A DNA stretch of 64,000 nucleotides from NCBI GenBank assembly GCA_946811185.2, contig OX328106.1:7358777-7422776 (forward strand). Direction: 5' to 3'. Within the stretch, counting starts at the first letter, position 1, and every line of letters begins with the position of its first letter. A program made the position numbers and the translations under genes. Below the pieces are notes generated by a model. The model was given only the letters and a program-made list of their open reading frames with translations. It ran no database searches and was not told the DNA's origin. This DNA is from Hippopus hippopus. Lineage: Eukaryota; Mollusca; Bivalvia; Cardiida; Cardiidae. Below are positions 55,607 through 64,000 of the stretch, in pieces.

Positions 55607-55964
55607 AATAGTGTACACTTTATTTCTACTTGAGTTGACAGGAATGTTTCAAGGTCATTTTCTACGAATTCGTTCCAGGATTACATGTGTCACCAACGTT
55701 TTATTGTGGCGCCGCATGAGCGGCGGCACTATATTTTTATTCGCTTTTGCCTGTGGAGGTAGCCATATTGGATTCCGGTACATTTCGGCCCATAACAATT
55801 TCAGCGCATAACAATTTCGGCCCATAGTCTGTATACCAATTGAACGACACTTGAATGTTTCCTTTCATGTTTGTCTGTCAGCTTACATGCTCCTACCTGT
55901 CCGGCTATCAGTCTGTGTGTTGATTGATTGCTTTTATATGAATTGTCCAGTCACCCCATATTGT

Positions 55965-56120
55965 TTTCTCTATGGACTGGTTCAGTGTTTTTTTTTAACA
56001 TACATGTAAAAATACGGTACTTTCATTACCAGATCGAGCCCGTACCAACTTTGTTATTCTATTTGGACTGGTTTTTTGTTTTTTAACATGTAAAATATCG
56101 TTTTTTCATTGCCAGATCGA
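55965..56120 (+). repeat. Imperfect tandem duplication, about 90-bp unit
   Basis: CTATGGACTGGTTCAGTG...CATTACCAGATCGA (55965-56037) recurs as CTATTTGGACTGGTTTTTTG...CATTGCCAGATCGA (56054-56120). Confidence 0.75.
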
Positions 56121-56514
56121 TAAAAACCAGATCGTATCCCAAATGGCCCAGAGTTTAAATATTTGTCGTGTAGTATCACCACGAGGACCTATACGAAGTT
56201 TGTTCAAGTGATGCCCTTGGCGTAAAAAATTACACCGGCTGAAATGTGCCCTATTTCACAAACAACTGATTTGCGGCGCCAATGATGTTATGCATCAATA
56301 TTTTTTTGTTATTTTTTTTAAATAACAAGTTACTAAATTAAACAGAGAGCTCGAATCAAGGATAATCCAAGATTGTCAGTCATTTCGTAAGTTTTCATTT
56401 ATATAAAATGAAGATAAAATGTCAAAACAGTTCAGGTTAACGTATCTTTTTCTTTTCTTGCAGGCCTTTGGAGATACTGAACGAACAGCTACTTTGTTCC
56501 AAAGACCTGAGTTC

Positions 56515-56702
56515 ATATTCACCAAACATTCTTTAGAACTTAATTAGACTTAATCTCAAGAATATTTTTAATTTAAAAGTAACGAAACTTCTTATTGGCT
56601 AAACCATTTGGTTTATCCAATCAGAAGTTGTGTTACTTTCAAATTTAAAAAAAAATCTATGAAAATAAGACTAAGAATGTTTGAAAGAATGGTTGCTGTA
56701 TA
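56515..56702. mobile_element. Family E MITE, complete
   Basis: ATATTCACCAAACATTCTTT to AGAATGGTTGCTGTATAC; inner hairpin TTGGCTAAACCATTTGGTTT. Confidence 0.85.
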
Positions 56703-57525
56703 CTGACCCAGATCTACCCGTCAGAGAGGTTGCTGTCTAGAGTAAAATTATTTGACTTCTTCAAAAGTGGTCCTCGTACAAAGTCTGTCACGTGACGTTT
56801 ACATGTCAAGGCCGGACACTGTATCTACCGCAAAAAGATAACACTTTCTTAATGTTTACTTTGAAACATTCACAAATTCTTTTGTGATGAGACTGGACAA
56901 GATGGAATTCGATTGTCCTCATGAAATCTCGTTTAATCTGGTGACATAATTGCGAGATTTCCGACTGGGCACGACGGGATGCTTGATACCTATTTGATAG
57001 TCCGACAATTACATTGTTGTGGAATAACTTGGACTTTATCGGCGGATAAACAAATAGAATTCTGTTGTATATTGAAATGACTTTTATTTTAAAGAGAATT
57101 ATCACTGTAAACACGGTTTGTGGTCAATACATGGTTACTCTATACAAACATTTGTATCTTTGCCGACCCTTTCATAAATAGTTTCTAAATCGTGAATCAA
57201 TGTGATAACATATCTGCACGGCGACATCAGTCATATTTTGGTGTTTTTGTTGTTGTTGTTTTTGTCTTTGGATTAAATCGGAGCAGAAATCTTCCTTCAG
57301 TGTTTCGAATGCTATTTTGTCAAATACTTTTATGATCTAGGTATTTGCTCCTCGAACGACTCTGACCAGTCCTGTTCGAAAGTTTTTTAAATGTCTGTTT
57401 GCGATATATTATATACAATCATATTAGTTTTAACATCCTTATATATAGTTTATTTAGTCATTTCTATATAAAACCAGGTTGCCATAACAATGTATGCTAC
57501 TGGATGGTTTGTAGACTGGGCCATT
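56703..57525. other. No feature seen
   Basis: Unassigned; a 102-codon minus frame at 56806-57114 has no recognised domain. Confidence 0.45.
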
Positions 57526-57607
57526 GGCCTGTATTAGTACAATAACATATATGGCCTATATTAATGCAATAACATATATGGCCCATATTAATAGAATAAC
57601 ATATGTG
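57526..57607 (+). repeat. Three-unit 27-bp tandem repeat
   Basis: GGCCTATATTAATGCAATAA followed by CATATAT, three units with few changes. Confidence 0.85.
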
Positions 57608-57769
57608 TTATGTATTGTTAGAATCTGTGAAAATGTAATTGTTTATACATTAAATTCATTAATAAATACGCCATGGACGCTGAATAAACATGTTTCAATA
57701 TTCAACAACTCATAGCCGAGGAATCCTTTCAAACCTCCTAGATGCATTTGTTATCCGCTTTGACAAAAC

Positions 57770-58015
57770 TGTTGCCCTGTTTGGTTTCAAGTCATTCCTT
57801 ACAAAGTCATTTCATACCACAGTCATTTCGTGCGTTGTTGGTCATTTCATACCCACTTTGGCTTATCATTTTGGTCATTTTTGCCCTCTTTGACTTTTTA
57901 TTTAGGTCATTAAGTACCATCTTTTGCCACTTCCGTACATTATCGTCACTTCTGTCATTTCATCCCTGATTTTGAATTATATTTATCATTGTTTACCCTT
58001 TTTGGTCATACCATA
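57770..58015 (+). repeat. Degenerate GTCATTTC-rich tract
   Basis: GTCATTTCATACC-like phrases recur at uneven spacing; probably a decayed tandem array. Confidence 0.45.
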
Positions 58016-58022
58016 CCACGTT

Positions 58023-58245
58023 TTAACCCTTTACCACACAGCCCCGAGTTTTAAAGATCCTAGCATAGAAGGCTTTAGAAAACATTGTGGGAAAAGGAGA
58101 AAATGCTGGTAACCAGCATTTTCTCCTTTTCCCACAATGTTTTCTACACTTCCAAAAACAAATTTTTGAGTTACATTTATTTTGTCGTCTGCAAATGCTT
58201 TCACATTGGACAAGTCTAAAATTTTGCAGCTTGGTAAGGATTTAA
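58023..58245 (+). mobile_element. Complete family A MITE with a 71-nt perfect palindrome
   Basis: TTAACCCTTTACCACACAGC to GGTAAGGATTTAA. Bases 58076-58146 form a perfect palindrome around a single central A at 58111. This is the cleanest copy in the window and probably the youngest. Confidence 0.95.
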
Positions 58246-58305
58246 GGCCTGACCACATTCTACACTGTCCGGGAAAGTAGTAGTACATGACACTCGACAT
58301 GTAAA

Positions 58306-58562
58306 TGAGCCACGCTCTGGCAAAAGGGGGCTTAATGCATCTTCGTGATGCATGAAACCATGCAAGTCATCACATGATTATTGATCCATTATATCTATTT
58401 TCTCCAACAAATGACTCAATCTTGAGGTAGAATGGCCCCTGGACATGCAGAAAATTGACCAAAAGGAAGCATTTTCGGCCCAGATCAGCCTGTAAAGGCT
58501 GACCTGGGTCGATACTTTTTTGTAGATGCATTAAGCCCCCTTTTTACAGAGCATGGCTCAAA
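58306..58562 (+). mobile_element. Family B MITE, hairpin shortened
   Basis: GAGCCACGCTCTGGCAAAAG to TTTACAGAGCATGGCTCAA; the hairpin has lost its middle (ATCAGCCTGTAAAGGCTGAC). Confidence 0.88.
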
Positions 58563-58689
58563 TGTATCTATGGTTGTTTAAAAACTGTAGAAGAAGAAGA
58601 GTACACAGAATTGCGACCGCGTAAACGACGGACGGACAAACTTATTCCAGTATTCCCAAATACCTTTCGTTAGGGGAGATTAATGACAA

Positions 58690-58822
58690 TCACAGGTAGA
58701 AAACTGTCAAGAATTTTCTATATGTGATTGGTTAAACTAAACGGTTTAGCCAGTAAAAAATTGTGTTACTTTCTAAATCTAGAATGGGACTGAGAATGCA
58801 ATTTAGAACTGTTGGCAGATAC
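58690..58822. mobile_element. Family E MITE, partial
   Basis: GATTGGTTAAACTAAACGGT then TTAGCCAGTAAAAAATTGTG and a right end GAACTGTTGGCAGATACG. Confidence 0.65.
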
Positions 58823-58889
58823 GACCTCTGGTTTCTCTGTCATTGACTGTGATTACGATTTATTTAGCAGTCGAAAGGCTCACTTATGT

Positions 58890-59048
58890 TTGAGTCAGTC
58901 TCTGGCAAAAGGGGGTTTAGTGCATCTCCGTGATTGTGATAATCGATCCATAAAATCTATTTTGTCTAACAACCGGCTGAAGCCTGAGGTAGGATGGTCC
59001 TTTGATATGCAGAAAATATACCAATGGCAAAAAGTTTCGACACAAGTT
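58890..59048 (+). mobile_element. Family B MITE, 3'-truncated
   Basis: TGAGTCAGTCTCTGGCAAAA starts it; it runs to GCAAAAAGTTTCGACACAAG and stops before the hairpin. Confidence 0.75.
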
Positions 59049-59648
59049 GTGGATTATCATTTAGATTTCCTTCTCTTGAATCTTTAACAAGATCTTATAA
59101 AGTATCGGAGGCTGGAACAAGTTCACAATGTTTGCTAACTTGACAATAACGCAACGTATTCTCTCGTCATCTTCCATCCATGATCGGCATTACAGACGAT
59201 CATGTACGGAAGATACCGAAAGAAGTCGGTCGTGTAAATCATGAACTGGAATAGACCGTACCAAGAGCTAGTTGACGAAGGCTTTCGGACCACAGATTTA
59301 ATCATACTCCTCCGCTGCCCCTCCCACAACCAGTTGCAGTAGAGGCCATTTCTAGGCCAAACACATTTTAATACTACGAGACAAAAAAGGCAAATACATC
59401 ATAGTAAGGAAAAAGTCCCTTCCAGATTATTTGGGAATTATTATGGGAAAAGCAGCACTTGCTTGTATGAGTACAGTAACGGATTTACTTAATATCTTAC
59501 ATATTTTTGTTCAGGAAGAACATAACGAGAACAATTTATGATAAGTTAAATATTTTATTGCATAATATTTCCAATAATTGACCGACAGTATTATTATGAT
59601 ACGTACAAAATATTGTTACAATGTAATATATATACACGATCTTTGACT
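59049..59648. other. Unassigned, locally GC-richer at 59150-59345
   Basis: A minus frame at 59135-59329 covers the GC-richer part but has no motif I know. Confidence 0.4.
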
Positions 59649-59785
59649 CGTATTTACCAATCATTTTTTAATATTGTTTTAATTTTTGAATTCCAAAGCT
59701 GGCAATCTGATTGGCTGAGACGTTCTGTCTCAGCCAATCATATTGCTAGTCGTGGAATTAGACTATAATGGTTGGTGAATACGCG
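59649..59785. mobile_element. Family E variant with a different core
   Basis: GTATTTACCAATCATTTTTT to ATAATGGTTGGTGAATACG. The core is TGATTGGCTGAGACGTTCTG with its inverse, in place of the AAACCATTTGGTTT loop. Confidence 0.75.
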
Positions 59786-60316
59786 CGATACTATTGCTTT
59801 TGCCATAAAATACAGCACTTTTTCAGTTCTATATAAAGCGAAATCTACATATAATATCTAGTTTCTTGGTTCAGTCCACAGATAGATGAAAGTATGAATC
59901 AAAGGTGTTTTACTCCGATTTAAATAGTATTTCGGCCTCATGGTGACGACAGTTCGCTTACTTGAGTATTCACGTTATATTACCAGTACTCGTGCTAGGC
60001 TTGCACTCTGCACCTACTTGCCTGTGGACACTCCCACTTTTACGGCACCACAAACGGCTGTACAGCAGTATTTACTGATAAGAAATCTAACGCTCCGGTC
60101 CTTAGATCACTGACAATGACTGAAAACAAACATCGCGAGCAATATCCGTAGAAATAGAATCCAAAACTTACAGATGGCGAAGCCATTTACTGTTTAATCA
60201 GCTTACTGTGCAAGACTTTGTACATTTTATTGTGTGCAATGCATTTTACTACGTGTATATGTATACCTGCTGTTCAGCACTGCACATATAGTACAAATAT
60301 TGATTATTGGAAACTT
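59786..60316. other. No feature seen
   Basis: Unassigned DNA downstream of Nkx6. Confidence 0.5.
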
Positions 60317-60543
60317 TTTACTCTTTACTAGGGGACAAAATCGCTGAATTTTTCCAAATTCAAGACATTTTCCAGCGGACATATTCAGTGCAGCTCAAAC
60401 AAAGAAATTTGTCTTTGATAGGATAGAAAACATTGTGGGAAAAGGAGAAAATGCTGGTCACCAGTATTTTCTCCTTCTCCCACAATGTTTTCAAACGTCA
60501 ATTTCCACCGGGTCGTTAAGATGCATTTTTGTTTGGTGAAGGA
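60317..60543 (-). mobile_element. Family A MITE, minus orientation
   Basis: TTTACTCTTTACTAGGGGAC at the left, TTTTTGTTTGGTGAAGG at the right. The hairpin centred near 60459 has only two mismatches. Confidence 0.85.
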
Positions 60544-60654
60544 TGAAGTATTTGCCCGTAGAGATTTGCCGAAAATCAAATCTATCGATTCGTTTATAAA
60601 GAATGACGTCAATTCTAACAGTATTTCAAGCATATCACGAAGACAACTCTTTCA

Positions 60655-60740
60655 CACATCTATTACCTGGGTTTCACCAGCACTGGGCGTGGATTCTGCA
60701 GTGTCTTGCCCAAGGACACTCTCATGTGATTAGGGACGTA
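60655..60740 (-). mobile_element. Fragment of the second SINE type
   Basis: TTTCACCAGCACTGGGCGTG and GTGTCTTGCCCAAGGACA match 18303-18355. Confidence 0.5.
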
Positions 60741-60806
60741 ATCGGAAAACGCAATAAGAATATCCGGATAACAAATCCAACTTCTTTACTCCTGAGTCAT
60801 GGAGGA

Positions 60807-60852
60807 CATGACGGACACACGGACGGGCACACGGACGGACGGACAGACAGGC
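60807..60852 (+). repeat. ACGG-rich short tandem repeat
   Basis: Repeated GACGGACA and CACGGACGG phrases. Confidence 0.75.
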
Positions 60853-60935
60853 TGATTCCAGTATACCCTCGAAAACATTCGTTTTGCGGGGGTATAATAT
60901 AGTATAGGCCAAGTGATGAAAATTGTCTGTATCAT

Positions 60936-61061
60936 GGTAGAAAACATTGTGGGAAAAGGAGAAAATGCTGGTAACCAGCATTTTCTCCTTTTCCCATAAT
61001 GTTTACAAAAATTTTATTCCTCAGGGTCATTAAAACACTGAATAGTTTGTGAAAAGATTAA
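60936..61061 (-). mobile_element. Family A MITE, truncated, downstream of Nkx6
   Basis: The hairpin is centred at 60973 with one mismatch; CCTCAGGGTCATTAAAACAC is the inverted left flank and GTGAAAAGATTAA the end. It lies in the presumptive Nkx6 3'UTR or just beyond and carries an AATAAA in Nkx6 sense. Confidence 0.85.
61013..61018 (-). promoter_or_regulatory. Candidate poly(A) signal for Nkx6, inside a MITE
   Basis: This is the first AATAAA on the minus strand after the Nkx6 stop, about 346 nt downstream. It lies in the arm of a family A MITE just before that MITE's hairpin. That it is used is inference; transcript ends would settle it. Confidence 0.35.
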
Positions 61062-61082
61062 CAACTCTACATCCCAACCCAA

Positions 61083-61140
61083 CCCATTTGATTGGCTTAG
61101 ACGTTAAGCGTCAACCAATCAGAAGCTTGTCCTGAATTTG
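61083..61140. repeat. Family E variant core fragment
   Basis: TTGATTGGCTTAGACGTTAA and GCGTCAACCAATCAGAAGC form an imperfect hairpin like the core at 59710. It lies about 220 bp past the Nkx6 stop. Confidence 0.55.
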
Positions 61141-61363
61141 ATATCGAATAGCTGGTAAAAATGTTCCCAGTTTACAAACGTCCATTTCATGAAGAAATTA
61201 CACCGTATCACTTGAACAGTCAAAGCCTTCCCAGAATGCTGGAGTGTCAAGATCCAATATGATAGAAATGTCTTGTAGATTTCAGAGGTCATGGCACTCT
61301 GCGTCGTTTCATGTCGGAATAGTGTCAGAATTCACTTATAAACAAAAAAGAACCTATGTCAAG

Positions 61364-61498
61364 CTAGCTATCCGAAATTTCATCTTCTAACTCCGATCCA
61401 GCGTCCATTTGTTCTGCAAATTCTTGCTTCTTTTTCGCTGTCGCCATTTCTGCAGCATGCTTCTTCCGCCATTTCGTTCGTCGATTTTGGAACCACAC
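61364..61498 (-). CDS. Nkx6: Nkx6-class homeobox transcription factor, last coding exon (partial gene)
   Basis: The exon reads from 61498 down to a TAG stop at 61366-61364 and gives 44 residues. It begins [14 protein letters not shown], which is homeodomain residues 47-60: the end of recognition helix 3 with W48, F49, Q50, N51 and R53 all present. It continues [11 protein letters not shown], a run I know as diagnostic of Nkx6 proteins, then a short acidic tail ending ELEDEISDS. The splice acceptor is the AG at 61500-61499, giving a phase-0 junction between homeodomain residues 46 and 47, the position of the last intron in vertebrate NKX6 genes. Nkx6 proteins are nuclear DNA-binding regulators of neural and endodermal cell fate. 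The exon carrying the start of the homeodomain is not in the 2.5 kb to the right, so the last intron extends past the window edge. The acidic tail is shorter than in vertebrate NKX6-1. I am confident of the class; one Nkx6 gene per protostome is the usual number. Confidence 0.95.
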   Translation of the reverse strand: MWFQNRRTKWRKKHAAEMATAKKKQEFAEQMDAGSELEDEISDS

Positions 61499-61762
61499 CT
61501 GGAAATATACATGATATATTGATGGTCACGTGATTAAGAACTGGCATGGTGTTAAGGTAACAATGGATTGTCCTTTCCCGAATGCGCAATCATGGGTACT
61601 CAATTTTACTGGAAGTAACGAGGAGAACTTTTCATATTTCTAATTATAGAGTCCCTAATACTTATAAAAGCAGTGCGTATTTCAGTCAATAAAGACCCAC
61701 ATATTCTATGACTAAATTTAGCTACCGGTTTAATGGATATCTTGCCCCCCTACTAAAAATAA

Positions 61763-61850
61763 CGAATGAATGTATGAATGAATGAATGAATGAATGAATG
61801 AATGAAATGATGACTCAATGAATGAATGAACGAATGAATGAATGAATGAA
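61763..61850 (+). repeat. GAAT tetranucleotide repeat in the Nkx6 intron
   Basis: About 20 GAAT units with a short interruption (AAATGATGACTC). Confidence 0.92.
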
Positions 61851-62149
61851 AATACTGTTCTACTGCAAACGAAAGGGCCTTTTTGATCATGATTTAAAAT
61901 CGGGTCGCTGACGATCTACACCTTTTGTAAAAACTATTTACACAAAAATCGACCACAGGCCAGAATTCAAAAGTCGCTGCAAAGCCAAGCTGGATGGTGT
62001 TTGTTGTTGATTTCGAAGGTTTATGTGTCACCTGTCAAATATCACTAATGTTATATTATTCTTACAGACTAAATTCTATTTTGAGTTTCTCTAAAAAATC
62101 ATGAGTAAACGTACTTTTTAACAATTTACGTTATAAAGTATCCTGGAAA

Positions 62150-62327
62150 CGTATTCACCCACCATTCTTAAGAATATCCTTAGTCTTGTTCTCAAATATT
62201 TTCTAAATTTGAAAGTAACATAACTTCTGATTGGCTAAGCATAATGGTTCAGCCAATCAGATGTTATGTTACTTTATGAATCTAGAATTAGACTTAGAAT
62301 GCAATAAAGAATTGTTGCTGATTACGG
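62150..62327. mobile_element. Family E MITE, complete, in the Nkx6 intron
   Basis: GTATTCACCCACCATTCTTA to AAGAATTGTTGCTGATTACG; inner hairpin TTGGCTAAGCATAATGGTTC with CAGCCAATCAGATG. Confidence 0.85.
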
Positions 62328-63296
62328 ACCCAGGATCGAACCCAATAAGTTCCTTGTCTCATCAGACGTTCAACTGGTGCTTAATGCTGGAAATTAAGGC
62401 AATGAATAAGCGAACTTTTCGCAAAAATTAGGATGAAAACATATAAATTGTAACATTGTGCCACCCATCACTTTTTTCTTTTGCTTCCGTCAAAGATGTC
62501 ACCATAGCAACACTGAAGCATAATCCATTTATTTTTTTTGTATAATCAATGTCACAAACGACATTTTACCCGCACCTGCAGGCAGCTCATCACAATAAAA
62601 ATAGGATATTTTCGTTTTAATCTCTTTGAAAATTTAACGTGAATCAGTCTAAAAGTTCATTGATACTTCCGGTTGAAAGGAAAGATGAATCGTATAAAGC
62701 ATTGTTATGGCCGTTTAAGTATTGGGGATTAGAGATGATGGTGTCATTTTGGATCTAACCTTTTCGTCGAAAACATCTAATCGTCAAATATGTATGATAT
62801 GCTAAAAACATTGCTAGAACCGAAAACTATTATTGTACTAGCAAAGGTCACCTTACCACGGTGCTCTGCAACATACCACGTGGTAAAAAGTATAGAAACT
62901 TGTACCAGTTGGCAACATTTGAATAGCGTTTTATACGTTTCGACACTGTCACATTATATTTCAAAGTACGAAGGGATTAAGATTGGAAATCATTTTCTAA
63001 ACCTTTCAAACGAGCCTTTTTGCTAGTCTTTCAAAGCCTCGAAATCTCTGTATTATTCAAAGCTGATAAATATAAAGCGAAGATAGAGTGCGTTATAGCA
63101 TTTTATGCGTTTTTTATGCGAACCGTCCCTAGCAACGTCTGCGCGTTGGAAACTATTAACGACAGACGTTCTGAATAATCACGTGGTCTTTATGTGCTGT
63201 CGCTACCTTTAACCAATCAAGTAATATTATACTTTTGGCTTGATTCTTTTTTGACGATGGAATTTTGAACAAGTTTAGTCTTCACAGACGAGAAAG
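62328..63296. other. No exon seen (Nkx6 intron)
   Basis: Checked for the preceding homeodomain exon on the minus strand; none recognised. Confidence 0.5.
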
Positions 63297-63416
63297 ACTA
63301 AGAAAACACAAATAATTAAATTCTAAAAGTTTTGACAAAAAATCCAAACATCAGATGTTTGGATTTTCTCTCAAAACTTTAAAATTTTATTTCTTTTGTG
63401 TGTGTGTTTTCTTAGT
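63297..63416. repeat. 120-bp hairpin in the Nkx6 intron
   Basis: ACTAAGAAAACACA pairs with TGTGTTTTCTTAGT at the base, AAAGTTTTGA with TCAAAACTTT, and the apex is AATCCAAACATCAGATGTTT. A GT microsatellite expansion makes the right arm longer. Confidence 0.88.
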
Positions 63417-64000
63417 TTTAAAGTAAGTGCTCCAGACAGTTATTATTTGAGAAAAAGAGTTTCTCTTCCACATTTTTGTTTCAACGAAGTTGACAAAAAA
63501 AATCTAATAGGCCTACCAACAGTGTATCCACACACATAATACATATTTCTTACACGGTACACAGCAGTTTCTGACTTCTTTGGGGGAAAAAATGCAAGCT
63601 TTTTTTTTCGATTGACCGTCATATGGAGAAAATGGTACTATACTTTTCCTTTGGCCAAATGTTGAAGTGTCCTTTGCTGCTGTGTGGATTTTATAAATGG
63701 ATATTTTAAAGCATGAACACGTGAGCTGTAGCTCTCTCAGTTTCACGGAAGTAAAAAACTGGTCCATAATGCATATACGTATGGAGGCGACAAGTTATTT
63801 GTAGCTCAAATATTAAAATATGTTTCTGAACTGGTAGAAAAAATGCAAGTTATCAGCATTGTGCCCAGATTGGCATTCTATTGGAAGCTCTTGCTAAATT
63901 GTATTTTGGACAAAATGATACTATATCTAAAAAAGACAGAAACATATTAAACAATGGAATAGGAGGGTTTTAAACATCAAACCAAACATTCCTTGCTGTC

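Larger units (their letters stand above)
61499..64000 (-). other. Presumptive last intron of Nkx6 (runs off the window)
   Basis: The DNA to the right of the exon acceptor must be intron, because homeodomain residues 1-46 are not encoded in it. I looked on the minus strand for the expected preceding exon and saw no match. It holds a GAAT microsatellite, one family E MITE and a 120-bp hairpin, with nothing else recognised. Confidence 0.6.

Noticed and set aside
59135..59329. 64-codon minus frame in a GC-richer patch
   Set aside because: It is interrupted just upstream in all frames and matches no family I know. It may be part of an unrecognised repeat.
61380..61589. 69-codon minus-strand open frame over the Nkx6 exon
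   Set aside because: It is out of frame with the homeodomain reading and runs through the intron; the real exon uses a different phase.
61500..64000. Preceding Nkx6 exon with homeodomain residues 1-46
   Set aside because: Looked for on the minus strand; no segment reads as the expected helix 1-2 sequence. It is presumably beyond the window.

Overview
This is animal nuclear DNA that is AT-rich, almost free of genes and very dense in repeats. The one confident protein-coding feature is on the minus strand at 61364-61498. It is the last coding exon of an Nkx6-class homeobox gene: the end of homeodomain helix 3, then the [12 protein letters not shown] signature typical of Nkx6, then a short acidic tail. 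Together with tRNA-headed SINEs, LINE 3' ends of the CCHC-knuckle type and hundreds of bases of hairpin MITEs, this suggests a lophotrochozoan, most likely a bivalve mollusc. The species assignment is inference, not something the sequence proves.

Layout. 1-5 kb: SINE, clustered hairpin elements and a 215-bp near-perfect palindrome. 5-12 kb: a 150-bp duplication, several palindromic MITEs and one dispersed repeat. 12-20 kb: a dense nest of MITEs and SINEs, including an element inserted inside a MITE. 22.0-23.1 kb: a 26-bp minisatellite. 24-30 kb: a second copy of the composite element seen at 12.3 kb, a run of MITEs, a SINE inserted into a MITE with a visible target duplication, and a compound triplet microsatellite. 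30-34 kb: MITEs, SINE and a GA microsatellite. 34.5-36.2 kb: two broken LINE 3' ends. 37-49 kb: mostly unique-looking AT-rich DNA with scattered MITEs. 49.8-50.5 kb: a 685-bp element with long terminal inverted repeats. 52.8-53.6 kb: a 41-bp minisatellite. 54-62.3 kb: more MITEs up to and beyond the Nkx6 exon. The rest of Nkx6 lies beyond the right edge of the window.

Five repeat groups recur, named here for convenience. Family A is about 225 bp, bounded by TTAACCCTTTACC and its inverse, with a nearly perfect central hairpin; over 30 copies or fragments are present. Family B is about 255 bp, with ends near GAGCCATGCTCTG and a GC-rich hairpin containing CAGCCTGCGC. Family C is about 220 bp, starts TTAACCCTWAGGCTGCT and carries a hairpin with GATCAGACTGCAC. 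Family E is about 180 bp with ends ATTCACCAACCATTC. The SINE is about 305 bp with a tRNA-like head. Families A and C both have TTAA plus CCC ends, which is the end signature of piggyBac-type transposons, so they are probably non-autonomous piggyBac-like MITEs. No transposase gene is visible.

No operon, CRISPR array, phage, genuine tRNA or rRNA gene, or new biochemical system was found. The most useful items for follow-up are the Nkx6 exon with a MITE in its presumptive 3'UTR, the nested insertions that give relative ages, and the strikingly conserved hairpin cores of family A.
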